This document shows positions 9,022-15,823 of a DNA stretch of 37,827 nt, in pieces (position 1 is the stretch's first letter; each line of letters begins with the position of its first letter). A program made the translations under genes and the position numbers. Source of the DNA: Coprobacillus sp. CAG:605 (lineage in GTDB: Bacteria > Bacillota_I > Bacilli_A > RF39 > UBA660); the NCBI GenBank assembly GCA_000433255.1, contig HF998241.1:25427-63253 (forward strand). The letters are read 5' to 3'. The notes below the pieces were generated by a model. That model was given only the letters and a program-made list of their open reading frames with translations, searched no databases and had not been told where the DNA came from.

Positions 9022-9924
9022 ATGGATTTAGCAACGTATAAATATTATAAAAAGTTAGAAGAGTGGGAAAATATAATTAGACATGTTTGTTTAAGTAGAG
9101 AAGATGCGACAGAGCTTGGTAATGAGATTTATCGTTTCTTTAAAGCTATTCAACCTAAGTACTTAAAAAATGGAAAGTTTATTAGACAATATGAGGTATT
9201 ATTTGATAAACTTTTAGATATTGAAAGATTACTTAGAGGCTATAGAATAATTGATTATGAAATAAAGAGTAGTGGTACGCAAGAGATTGATAGTATTATG
9301 GAGGCAGTAAGAGAAGGTATTTTAAAAGAACATCTAGGTTTTAATAAAGAGACCTTTACAATGATAGATTTAGCCAATAGTTGTTTAAGGGTAAGTAAGG
9401 CTTTTACTAAAGTTGCTTTAAAACGAGGTTTGAAGTGTCGGATGGTTAAGATATATCCAGGGTATAAAGAAAAGTCTTATCTTTATGATGGTAATGGATA
9501 TCATTGTTTTAATATTGTTGAAGAAAATAATAAGAAGTATATTGTTGATTTAACGTATAGTCAGTTTTTTTATCTTAGTAATAATATTCTAAATAAGTTA
9601 GGGTTAATGTACGGACCAAATTGTCATCCGGGAGTATTTATGCTAATGGATAAAGATAGACTTAAGTTAAGTAAAGATATTTTAGAACAAGGTTATGTTT
9701 TACTAGATGATAAGAATTTAAAGAATTATTTAGATGGGTTTACGATAAGTTATCGTAATGGATTATATTATGAAGCCATGAATGATTTTAGTTATACCAC
9801 AAAGTATACGGCCGAAGATTATAGAAAATTTTTACGTCATGAAGATAATCAAGTTAATCATGAATGGCACCAAGTTTTAGGTTATCAAGAAAAATTACTG
9901 TTAAATCCCAGAATGAAATTTTAA
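9022..9924 (+). CDS. Transglutaminase/cysteine-protease-fold protein (putative)
   Basis: A 300-residue cytoplasmic protein that I do not recognise by name. Three conserved-looking positions are spaced as in the transglutaminase-like fold: Cys121 at the start of a helix (NSCLRVSKAF), His161 in GYHCFNIV and Asp176 in YIVDLTYSQFF. The first 100 residues are helical, and the C-terminal part contains aromatic-rich strands and a DYRKFLRHEDN stretch. No signal peptide or membrane segment is seen. ATG 9022 directly follows the previous stop (TAAATG), so its translation is probably coupled to the DHH gene. The fold call is inference from the triad; the substrate is unknown. Confidence 0.65.
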   Translation: MDLATYKYYKKLEEWENIIRHVCLSREDATELGNEIYRFFKAIQPKYLKNGKFIRQYEVLFDKLLDIERLLRGYRIIDYEIKSSGTQEIDSIMEAVREGILKEHLGFNKETFTMIDLANSCLRVSKAFTKVALKRGLKCRMVKIYPGYKEKSYLYDGNGYHCFNIVEENNKKYIVDLTYSQFFYLSNNILNKLGLMYGPNCHPGVFMLMDKDRLKLSKDILEQGYVLLDDKNLKNYLDGFTISYRNGLYYEAMNDFSYTTKYTAEDYRKFLRHEDNQVNHEWHQVLGYQEKLLLNPRMKF

Positions 9925-9930
9925 ATACTA

Positions 9931-9959
9931 TTGACAAAGGCTATAAAAAAAACTAAAAT
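9931..9959 (+). promoter_or_regulatory. Promoter of the thrS T-box operon
   Basis: Perfect -35 TTGACA (9931-9936), 17-base spacer, -10 TAAAAT (9954-9959), starting six bases after the preceding stop codon. Confidence 0.85.
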
Positions 9960-9966
9960 AAGATTA

Positions 9967-10170
9967 ATGATTTTGATTGAGACATGATACTTGAGTACTA
10001 ATTAGATAGAGAGTTAGTGGTTGGTGGAAACTAATTAATGGGCTTAGTATTACTCCTCATGAATTGGTTTAGGAAACTAATACCCGGTTAAAGCCGTTAT
10101 CCATAATTAAGTGAAAAATAGGATGGTACCGCATAATTTGCTCCTTGCAAGTTGTGTGGTTTTTATTTTT
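9967..10170 (+). promoter_or_regulatory. T-box riboswitch, threonine specific
   Basis: A leader that reads uncharged tRNA and controls read-through into thrS. It contains the conserved GGTTGGTGGAAAC Stem I distal element and the T-box AGGATGGTACC. In Stem I, CATGA pairs with TCATG and TACTAA with TTAGTA, which places TTACTCC in the specifier loop; ACT at 10052-10054 is a threonine codon. The T-box TGGT (10124-10127) would pair with the tRNA acceptor end A-CCA. The specifier assignment is by hand folding and agrees with thrS downstream. Confidence 0.9.
10129..10168 (+). terminator. T-box attenuator terminator (thrS)
   Basis: CCGCATAATTTGC (10129-10141) pairs over its full length with GCAAGTTGTGTGG (10147-10159), with G-T pairs, then TTTTTATTTTT. 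The 5' arm overlaps the T-box core, as expected for mutually exclusive structures. Confidence 0.88.
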
Positions 10171-10184
10171 AAGGAGGGATTTTT

Positions 10185-10511
10185 ATTTTAAAGGAAAATG
10201 AGGTTATTAAAGAAATAAAAAGAGAGTTATTTGAGCTTAAAGTAGCATTAAAAATGACTTCAAAAGAAGATGCTTTAAAGATTGAACAAATTAATGCTAA
10301 AATTGAGTATTTAAAGAAAGCTTTAGCAAGAGAGTTAACGACTATTGCTATTGAAACTGAAGAGGAAAAAGCCATTGACAGAAGAACAACGGCTTTAGAA
10401 GAAAATGATAAGGTTTTGGAAAGTCGAAGAAATATACGTAATAAATTAATTGAAGATACGATGGTAAATCATCCTGGTGTCTTAGAAGAAAATAAAGGAA
10501 GGAAAAGATAA
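10185..10511 (+). CDS. Small coiled-coil protein, probable ATT start
   Basis: I do not recognise this protein, about 108 residues and highly charged (Lys/Glu), with a heptad-like pattern typical of a coiled coil. A strong ribosome binding site, AAGGAGGG (10171-10178), lies right after the T-box terminator. The only in-frame codon at the right distance (7 bases) is ATT 10185; the first in-frame ATG is 10254, which has no ribosome binding site and would discard 23 residues that continue the same amphipathic pattern. ATT starts are used by infC in many bacteria and are rejected by IF3. It sits between the threonine T-box and thrS, two bases before thrS, so its amount should follow threonyl-tRNA charging. 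Function unknown. Confidence 0.7.
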   Translation: MLKENEVIKEIKRELFELKVALKMTSKEDALKIEQINAKIEYLKKALARELTTIAIETEEEKAIDRRTTALEENDKVLESRRNIRNKLIEDTMVNHPGVLEENKGRKR

Positions 10512-10513
10512 TT

Positions 10514-12274
10514 ATGATAAATATAAAAGAAGATAAAGAACTAAGTGTAATGAACCATTCTTGTGCTCATTTAATGGCACAAGCTGTAAAACATTTATAT
10601 CCGGAGGCTAAGTTTTGGGTAGGACCGGTAATTGAAGAAGGGTTTTATTATGATATGGACTTAGGAGATAAAGTTTTAACGGAAGATGATCTAGGTAAAA
10701 TCGAAAAAGAAATGAAGAAAATTAGTAAGGATGGTAAAAGAATAGTTCGTCATGAAATTTCCAAGGCTGAAGCGTTAGAAATGTTTAAAGATGATCCATA
10801 TAAAGTAGATTTGATTGAAAATATGGGAGATGATGAAGTTATATCTTGTTATACGCAAGGAGACTTTACCGACCTTTGTAGAGGGCCTCATGTAGATACC
10901 GTTAAAGAATTAAAGTATTTTAAGTTACTTAAATTTAGTGGGGCTTATTATAAGGGCGACGCTAAAAATAAGATGCTTCAAAGAATATATGGGGTATGTT
11001 TTAAGAGTGAAGAAGATTTAAATAAACATTTAGAAGAGTTAGAAGAAGCTAAGCAAAGAGATCATCGTAAATTAGGTAAGGATCTAGGAATATTTATGTT
11101 TGATAACTTAGTTGGTAAGGGACTTCCAATGTGGCTTCCTAATGGCTTTATTGTTAGACGTGCTCTAGTAGACTATATTATGGATAAAGAAATTGCGTTA
11201 GGATATTTACATGTTATGACACCTTCTTTAGGTAATGTTGATTTATATAAGACCTCAGGACATTGGGATCATTATAAAGATGATATGTTTCCTCAAATGG
11301 AGTTAGATGATGAAGCTTATGTTTTAAGACCAATGAATTGCCCTCACCATATGGTAATGTTTAGAAGTAAATTACATTCTTATCGTGATTTACCAGTTAG
11401 AATTGCTGAAATTGCTAATGACTTTAGATATGAAGCTAGTGGGGCTGTATGTGGTATTGAAAGAACTAGAGCATTTACCCAAAATGATTCTCATATATTT
11501 TGTCGTCCTGATCAAATTGAAGCGGAAGTTAAAGGGGTTATTGATTTAATCTTAGATGTTTATAAAGACTTTGGATTTAAAGATTATAAGTTTAGATTAT
11601 CATTAAGAGATGTTAATAATCAAGAAAAGTATTTTGGTAATGATGAGTTATGGACTAAGAGTGAAGATGCCCTACGTAATATTTTAAAGAATACTGGTGC
11701 TTTGTATTATGAAGCCGAGGGTGAGGCCGCATTTTATGGCCCTAAGATAGATGTTCAAGTAAGAAGCGCTATTGGTCATGATGTAACATTATCTACTATT
11801 CAGTTAGATTATCAATTACCAGAGAGATTTGAGCTTGAATATATTAATGAAGAGGGCGAAAAGGTAAGACCGGTAGTAATTCACCGTGCAATACTAGGTT
11901 CACTAGATAGATTTATTGCTTTCTTATTAGAAGAAACTAAGGGTGTACTTCCTTTATGGCTTGCTCCTGTTCAAGTAAATATTATTCCAGTTAATAATGA
12001 GTATCATTTAGAATATGCTAAAGAAATTAGAGATTTATTAGTTAGAAATCATATTAGAGTTAATTTGGATGATAGAAATGAGAAACTTGGTTATAAGTTA
12101 AGAGAAGCGGTAATGAAGAAGACATTATATAATGTAGTTTTAGGTGATAAAGAGATTAATAATAAAGAAATTTCTTATCGTATGTATGGAAGTAGTGAGA
12201 CTACAACAGTTTCTCAAAGTGATTTTGTTAAATTAATAACGGATGAGATTGCTTCTAGAACCTTAAATAAGTAA
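10514..12274 (+). CDS. thrS: Threonine--tRNA ligase lacking the TGS domain
   Basis: Class II synthetase that charges tRNA-Thr. At 586 residues it is about 55 shorter than Bacillus ThrS; it begins almost directly at the editing domain (HSCAHLMAQAV, with CRGPH later), so the N-terminal TGS domain is absent. The catalytic domain has motif 2 (FRYEASGAVCGIERTR), the zinc-binding Cys in MNCPHHM and motif 3 (GSLDRFIAFLLEE). The C-terminal anticodon-binding domain (LWLAPVQVNIIPV) is complete. The start ATG 10514 is preceded by GGAAGGAAAAG within the end of the upstream gene. Control is by the T-box at 9967-10170. Confidence 0.95.
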   Translation: MINIKEDKELSVMNHSCAHLMAQAVKHLYPEAKFWVGPVIEEGFYYDMDLGDKVLTEDDLGKIEKEMKKISKDGKRIVRHEISKAEALEMFKDDPYKVDLIENMGDDEVISCYTQGDFTDLCRGPHVDTVKELKYFKLLKFSGAYYKGDAKNKMLQRIYGVCFKSEEDLNKHLEELEEAKQRDHRKLGKDLGIFMFDNLVGKGLPMWLPNGFIVRRALVDYIMDKEIALGYLHVMTPSLGNVDLYKTSGHWDHYKDDMFPQMELDDEAYVLRPMNCPHHMVMFRSKLHSYRDLPVRIAEIANDFRYEASGAVCGIERTRAFTQNDSHIFCRPDQIEAEVKGVIDLILDVYKDFGFKDYKFRLSLRDVNNQEKYFGNDELWTKSEDALRNILKNTGALYYEAEGEAAFYGPKIDVQVRSAIGHDVTLSTIQLDYQLPERFELEYINEEGEKVRPVVIHRAILGSLDRFIAFLLEETKGVLPLWLAPVQVNIIPVNNEYHLEYAKEIRDLLVRNHIRVNLDDRNEKLGYKLREAVMKKTLYNVVLGDKEINNKEISYRMYGSSETTTVSQSDFVKLITDEIASRTLNK

Positions 12275-12323
12275 TATTTGCTAACAAAAATGCAATTTAA
12301 TTGGTAAAAATGCAATAAAAGCC

Positions 12324-12351
12324 TTGCAAACGGCATAAAATATGGTATAAT
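12324..12351 (+). promoter_or_regulatory. Promoter of the infC-rpmI-rplT operon
   Basis: TTGCAA (12324-12329), 16-base spacer, TATAAT (12346-12351) with an extended -10 TGG directly before it. About 150 bases of leader follow. Confidence 0.8.
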
Positions 12352-12357
12352 CTTAAT

Positions 12358-12480
12358 TGTTATTGAAGAGGAAAGAAATTTGTATCCACAAATTCACCTG
12401 ATTTTCAAAGGAAAATAGGTTAATGCCATAAAACTTAAATTTGGTTATATAAAGGTGGATACTAGGTATCTGCCTTTTTG
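12358..12480 (+). promoter_or_regulatory. L20-type leader controlling infC-rpmI-rplT
   Basis: Known L20 leaders in Firmicutes let ribosomal protein L20 cause premature termination. Here GTATCCAC (12382-12389), itself in the AATTTGT/ACAAATT hairpin, is fully complementary to GTGGATAC (12455-12462) in the 5' arm of the terminator, so it can act as antiterminator. ACCTGATTTTC (12395-12405) and GAAAATAGGT (12410-12419) form a further hairpin. Assignment as an L20 leader follows from position and layout. Confidence 0.8.
12453..12479 (+). terminator. Attenuator terminator of the infC leader
   Basis: AGGTGGATAC (12453-12462) pairs over ten positions with GTATCTGCCT (12466-12475) around a TAG loop, then a T run. 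The competing antiterminator partner is at 12382-12389. Confidence 0.82.
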
Positions 12481-12500
12481 ATTAGTGGAGGTGCGTTTAT

Positions 12501-13025
12501 ATAGCAAATGTAAAGAATGATATGCCTATTAATGACGAGATTAGAGTTTCGGAAATGATGGTCATTGGTCCAAATGGAGAACAACTTGGAGTTAAAAAAA
12601 GAAGCGATGCCCTAACTTTAGCCAGTTATGCCGGATTAGATTTAGTTTTAATGAATGGATCTAATACTCCAGCCGTAGCTAAAATTATGGATTACAATAA
12701 GTATCGCTATGAAAAGAAGAAAAAACTTAAGGAACAGCAAAAGAAACAAAGAGAAAGCAACAAAGAAGTAAAAGAGTATCAATTATCAGTTACTATTGAT
12801 ATTGGGGACTTTAATACAAGAAAGAAGAACGCTAAAGATTATTTACTTAAAGGACATAAAATTAAAGCGTCTATTCATTTTAGAGGAAGACAAATGGCTC
12901 ATACAGAACTTGGACTTGATGTCTTAAATCGTTTTGCCGAAGAATTAAGTGATGTAGCAACTATTGAAGAAAAACCAAAATTAGAAGGCAGAAATATGTA
13001 TATGCTATTAGCACCAAAAAAATAA
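12501..13025 (+). CDS. infC: Translation initiation factor IF-3, ATA start
   Basis: IF3 binds the 30S subunit, prevents premature 50S joining and checks the start codon. The start is set at ATA 12501 because GGAGGTG (12487-12493) lies 7 bases upstream and the frame then reads ANVKNDMPINDEIRV, giving the complete IF3 N-terminus. The first ATG (12522) has no ribosome binding site. Non-ATG starts (ATT or ATA) are a known hallmark of infC autoregulation. The 174-residue protein has the N-domain through KRSDAL and the linker KKKKLKEQQKKQ, then the C-domain with KAKI- and HFRGRQM-type RNA-binding residues. First gene of the infC-rpmI-rplT operon. Confidence 0.93.
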   Translation: MANVKNDMPINDEIRVSEMMVIGPNGEQLGVKKRSDALTLASYAGLDLVLMNGSNTPAVAKIMDYNKYRYEKKKKLKEQQKKQRESNKEVKEYQLSVTIDIGDFNTRKKNAKDYLLKGHKIKASIHFRGRQMAHTELGLDVLNRFAEELSDVATIEEKPKLEGRNMYMLLAPKK

Positions 13026-13051
13026 TATAGAATTTGAAAGGAGTATATATT

Positions 13052-13246
13052 ATGGCAAAGAGTAAGCAAAAAACTCATAAAGCAAGTAGTAAAGTTTTAA
13101 CAGTAAAGAAAAATGGTACCGTAACTTATAAGAAAGGTAATGGTAATCATAAAACAGCTAAGGATTCAGCTAAACAAACAAGACAAAGAAGAAATAAAGG
13201 CGTTTTAAATAGCGGTTTTGCAAATCGTTTAAAGGACGTATTATAG
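13052..13246 (+). CDS. rpmI: 50S ribosomal protein L35
   Basis: Small basic ribosomal protein of 64 residues beginning MAKSKQKTHK, normal for L35. The start ATG 13052 follows GAAAGGAG at 8 bases; an in-frame ATG at 13034 precedes the ribosome binding site and is not used. The sequence keeps the THKASSK and KGNGNHKTA stretches typical of L35. It follows infC by 26 bases. Confidence 0.95.
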   Translation: MAKSKQKTHKASSKVLTVKKNGTVTYKKGNGNHKTAKDSAKQTRQRRNKGVLNSGFANRLKDVL

Positions 13247-13262
13247 TTAGGTGGTGTAATAA

Positions 13263-13817
13263 ATGACAAGAGTTAAAGGTGGAACTGTTTCTAAAAACAG
13301 AAGAAGAAAAGTATTAAAGGAAGCTAAAGGATATTTTGGTTCTAAACATAGATTATATAAAACTGCTCAAGAACAAGTATTCCATAGTGGAAATTATGCT
13401 TTTAGAGATAGAAGACAAAATAAGAGAAACTTTAGAAAATTATGGATTACAAGAATTAATGCTGCTTGTAGAATGAATGAAATTTCATACTCTAAGTTCA
13501 TTAATGGTTTAAATTTAGCTGGTGTTACAGTTAATAGAAAAATGTTAGCTGAACTTGCTATTGATAGTCCTGAAGCTTTCACAAGTTTAGTTGCAATTGC
13601 TAAAGATGCTTTAAATGGTAAGAAATATGAACCAAAGGCTGTAGCTGCTAGTAAAAGTGCTTCAGTAAAAGAAGTTAGCGAAGATTCTGCTAAAACTAAG
13701 AAGACTGCTGCTAAGAAAACAACAACTAAAAAAGCTACAACTGAAAAAGTTGAAACTAAAAAAACTACTACTAAAAAGACTACTACTGCTAAGAAAACTA
13801 CTAAGAAAGCAGAATAA
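13263..13817 (+). CDS. rplT: 50S ribosomal protein L20 with a long Lys/Thr/Ala-rich C-terminal tail
   Basis: Residues 1 to about 119 are a standard L20 (RVKGGTVSKNRRRK, GYFGSKHRLYKTA, FRKLWITRINAA, VNRKMLAELAI), needed for 50S assembly and for feedback on its own operon. After residue 119 the protein continues for about 65 residues of low complexity, made mainly of Lys, Thr and Ala with many KKT and AKK repeats. Ordinary L20 ends near 118-120. The tail is in frame with the L20 body and ends at a stop 7 bases before a strong terminator, so it is not an annotation artefact. It resembles the histone-H1-like tails found on other basic proteins; a nucleic-acid-binding role is only inference. Confidence 0.95.
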   Translation: MTRVKGGTVSKNRRRKVLKEAKGYFGSKHRLYKTAQEQVFHSGNYAFRDRRQNKRNFRKLWITRINAACRMNEISYSKFINGLNLAGVTVNRKMLAELAIDSPEAFTSLVAIAKDALNGKKYEPKAVAASKSASVKEVSEDSAKTKKTAAKKTTTKKATTEKVETKKTTTKKTTTAKKTTKKAE

Positions 13818-13824
13818 TCTAGTT

Positions 13825-13855
13825 AAATTATCACAGAGATGTGGTAATTTTTTTT
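13825..13855 (+). terminator. Terminator of the infC-rpmI-rplT operon
   Basis: AAATTATCACA (13825-13835) pairs with TGTGGTAATTT (13840-13850) around a GAGA loop, followed by T's. Confidence 0.88.
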
Positions 13856-13874
13856 CCAAAAAGTACCAGAGTAA

Positions 13875-13880
13875 TATAAT
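13875..13880 (+). promoter_or_regulatory. Possible -10 box for the CotF-like pair
   Basis: TATAAT at the correct distance upstream of the gene, but no good -35 box. A nearby TGGTATCAT (13888-13896) is less likely because its start site would fall inside the ribosome binding site. Confidence 0.35.
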
Positions 13881-13915
13881 AATATTTTGGTATCATAATA
13901 ATGGGTGGTGATTAT

Positions 13916-14125
13916 ATGGCAAGTTGGCCAAAAATGATTTCAACAAAAGATTTATCATACATTGAAGATATGTTTAAATGGAATGATACAACCTTGAAGA
14001 AAGTAGCACATTACTTAGATATGTGTGAAGATGAAAATTTATGTAACTTACTTGAAAATACTAGAGATATAGTAGAAAATAATGCTTGTAAGTTAATAAA
14101 GTTATTAGAAAGTGGGGTTAAATAA
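13916..14125 (+). CDS. Small CotF-like protein (first of a pair)
   Basis: A 69-residue helical protein starting at ATG 13916 (MASWPKMISTKDL) after GGGTGGTG. The pattern S/T-T-K-D-L-x-Y-x-x-D-M-F-x-W-N followed by a second helix resembles the small spore-coat-type companions of CotF in Firmicutes. It ends at the base where the next gene starts (TAATG overlap), so the two are cotranslated. Members of this family also occur in species that do not make spores, so the role cannot be read from sequence alone. Confidence 0.6.
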   Translation: MASWPKMISTKDLSYIEDMFKWNDTTLKKVAHYLDMCEDENLCNLLENTRDIVENNACKLIKLLESGVK

Positions 14126-14379
14126 TGGAATGTAAATATATTTTATATGATGTATTAGAGACTGTGAAAAACATGACTGCTAACTATGCAACGGCGTTAA
14201 ATGAGGCTTCAAGTGAAGCTATATATAAAGAATTTAAAAAAGAGTTTGATAGTTTAAGCAATCTTGCTAAAGAGTTATTTAACTATGCTTACAGTGTTAA
14301 TTGGTATAAGTTAGAAGAAGCTCAAAGTAAGAAAATAGATACAGCAATAAAAAATATGAAAAATGAACTTGATTGTTAA
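14125..14379 (+). CDS. CotF-family spore-coat-like protein
   Basis: An 84-residue four-helix-type protein matching the CotF pattern: an early D-x-L-x-T-V-K helix, N-Y-x-T-A-x-x-E-A at about residues 19-27, and a C-terminal LFNYAYSVNWYKLEEA segment, which corresponds to the family's GWY(K/x)(L/V)E signature. Most of the protein is covered by this similarity, so it is full length. It overlaps the preceding gene by one base and is followed by a terminator. In Bacillus, CotF-family proteins are coat components; here they may be structural surface or stress proteins. Confidence 0.72.
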   Translation: MECKYILYDVLETVKNMTANYATALNEASSEAIYKEFKKEFDSLSNLAKELFNYAYSVNWYKLEEAQSKKIDTAIKNMKNELDC

Positions 14380-14385
14380 TTAAGC

Positions 14386-14410
14386 ACACGACTTTATGTC
14401 GTGTTTTTTC
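14386..14410 (+). terminator. Terminator of the CotF-like pair
   Basis: ACACGAC (14386-14392) pairs with GTCGTGT (14398-14404) around TTTAT, then a T run. Confidence 0.88.
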
Positions 14411-14412
14411 GA

Positions 14413-14441
14413 TTGCTACAAAGAAAATTTTGTATTAAAAT
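14413..14441 (+). promoter_or_regulatory. Promoter of the DUF1653 gene
   Basis: TTGCTA (14413-14418), 17-base spacer, TAAAAT (14436-14441), placed just after the terminator. Confidence 0.65.
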
Positions 14442-14465
14442 TAAGATAGAAAGATGAGGTAAAAT

Positions 14466-14717
14466 ATGAATGAATTAAAAATTAATGGGGTTTATAAACA
14501 TTTTAAAGGAGATTATTATTTAGTTTGTGATGTTGCTATTCATAGCGAAGATAGAAATGAGTATGTTATATATAGGGCTTTGTATGGGGATAATGGCTTA
14601 TACATAAGACCAAAAGATATGTTTTTAAGCGAGGTTGACCATGAAAAATATCCCGATGTTAAACAAAAGTATCGTTTTGAATTACAAAATATAGAATCAG
14701 TTGCTAAAAAAAGCTAA
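14466..14717 (+). CDS. DUF1653 domain protein
   Basis: An 83-residue protein that is almost entirely the DUF1653 fold: GVYKHFKGDYYLV near the start, an HSEDRNEYVIYRALYG middle and RPKDMFLSEV before a short tail. These small beta-rich proteins are widespread and their function is not known; they are sometimes fused to or near nucleotide or tRNA enzymes. A monocistronic unit is likely, with its own promoter. The start ATG 14466 follows GATGAGG. Confidence 0.88.
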   Translation: MNELKINGVYKHFKGDYYLVCDVAIHSEDRNEYVIYRALYGDNGLYIRPKDMFLSEVDHEKYPDVKQKYRFELQNIESVAKKS

Positions 14718-14726
14718 AATATGACA

Positions 14727-14755
14727 TTGACTTTAGGTACTTAAAATACTACAAT
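14727..14755 (+). promoter_or_regulatory. Promoter of the 261-residue unknown gene
   Basis: TTGACT (14727-14732), 17-base spacer, TACAAT (14750-14755). Near consensus. Confidence 0.8.
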
Positions 14756-14780
14756 AAGTAGTATGCCAAAAGGAGAGGTT

Positions 14781-15566
14781 ATGAAAACAATAGAAAATTT
14801 AGATAAAAACAACATGCATGTATTGTATCCAAGTATTAAAACAGGTACTAGATTAATCCTAAATTGTGATGAAGTAGTATATTTCAAACAAGGTAATATG
14901 GTATTTAAAGAATTAGATAAAAAATTTAATTATTATGATTTATATTTTAGATTAATGGATGGTTATAATGGGTTTCAAGTTTTTAATTTTTTAAAGACAA
15001 GAATGGATGATGGTAAGGTTGCAACTGTATTAGAAGAAGGTATTATAAAGAATAAGAAAAACTTAGATTATAAAGAATATCTAGTTGATAGAAGTACTTT
15101 AGAAGAGATGCTTGATCCCGAAAGTTATGATGGCTTTTATATATTAAATAAAAGTGGTGCAGTTAGAGTGGCATATAATAAAAAAGATGGATATTTAATG
15201 GGGGTAAAGGCTATACCTAGTGATGATGATATTGAAACTATGGAGAATGCTAATAGGATGAATTTAGCGACTATGGGCTTAGCGTGTAATTGGATGCCTA
15301 AATCAATTGATGAGATAAGATATTTTAGAATTTATGGAGATTATCCAACTATAGGTAATGATGGTTTTGAGGATTTACTTATTACAGCGAAAAATGGTTC
15401 AATGGATATGGAATTTTTTACTATGGATTATATAGGAAATAATAAGTTTTTACTTCGTACTAAGTCCGTTCTTAGTCAAAGTAATGTTTTAAATCAAAAA
15501 TATATTGATATTAAGGCTAATAAAGAGACTTTAGTTAGAAAGTTATTTAAAAATAAAAATAATTAG
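14781..15566 (+). CDS. Unknown cytoplasmic protein
   Basis: A 261-residue protein I do not recognise. ATG 14781 is chosen because AAAGGAGAGG lies directly upstream; an ATG at 14763 would put the ribosome binding site inside the gene. It has no signal peptide, membrane segment or cysteine cluster (one Cys in the N-terminal part and one in GLACNW). The sequence alternates beta-like stretches (TRLILNCDEVVYFKQ, FYILNKSGAVRVAY) with acidic turns, and ends with a basic tail. It stands alone with a strong promoter and is followed at once by the asparagine T-box promoter. No function proposed. Confidence 0.75.
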   Translation: MKTIENLDKNNMHVLYPSIKTGTRLILNCDEVVYFKQGNMVFKELDKKFNYYDLYFRLMDGYNGFQVFNFLKTRMDDGKVATVLEEGIIKNKKNLDYKEYLVDRSTLEEMLDPESYDGFYILNKSGAVRVAYNKKDGYLMGVKAIPSDDDIETMENANRMNLATMGLACNWMPKSIDEIRYFRIYGDYPTIGNDGFEDLLITAKNGSMDMEFFTMDYIGNNKFLLRTKSVLSQSNVLNQKYIDIKANKETLVRKLFKNKNN

Positions 15567-15567
15567 A

Positions 15568-15596
15568 TTGACAAGGCAATAATAATTTAATACAAT
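15568..15596 (+). promoter_or_regulatory. Promoter of the asparagine T-box operon
   Basis: TTGACA (15568-15573), 17-base spacer, TACAAT (15591-15596). The -35 begins two bases after the preceding stop codon. Confidence 0.88.
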
Positions 15597-15603
15597 GGGA
15601 AAT

Positions 15604-15804
15604 GTAGATATTTTGGACGAGTAATTATATGATACTTTAAAGAAAGTTAGTGGTTGATGGGAACTAATAAGTTAGTATAATGAAAAACAACCAAGAAAAG
15701 TATATCTCGTAAGTAATGCGTTAAATACATAATAAAGGTAGATAGAAGTCTATAAAGTAAGATGGCACCACGGGAAATCTCGTTCTTACGTTATAGATTT
15801 TTTT
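15604..15804 (+). promoter_or_regulatory. T-box riboswitch, asparagine specific
   Basis: Contains the conserved Stem I element GGTTGATGGGAAC and T-box core AAGATGGCACC. In hand folding ATTATA pairs with TATAAT and ATATTTT with AAAAGTAT, placing GAAAAACAACC in the specifier loop; AAC (15686-15688) is an Asn codon and no Asp codon is found there. The T-box TGGC (15763-15766) pairs with a tRNA ending G-CCA, matching the G73 discriminator of tRNA-Asn. AspRS and AsnRS genes follow. Confidence 0.9.
15749..15804 (+). terminator. T-box attenuator terminator (Asn operon)
   Basis: TCTATAAAGTAAGA (15749-15762) pairs with TCTTACGTTATAGA (15784-15797) with one mismatch, enclosing an inner ACGGGA/TCTCGT hairpin, then seven T. 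Confidence 0.82.
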
Positions 15805-15823
15805 GCATTTTACAGGAGGATTT

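Noticed and set aside
12275..12323. Two AAAAATGCAAT copies as a possible operator
   Set aside because: Short and A/T-rich, no symmetry; I see no support for a regulator.
13662..13859. A minus-strand Ser/Phe-rich reading frame under the L20 tail
   Set aside because: It is the antisense of a Lys/Thr-rich repeat and crosses the terminator.
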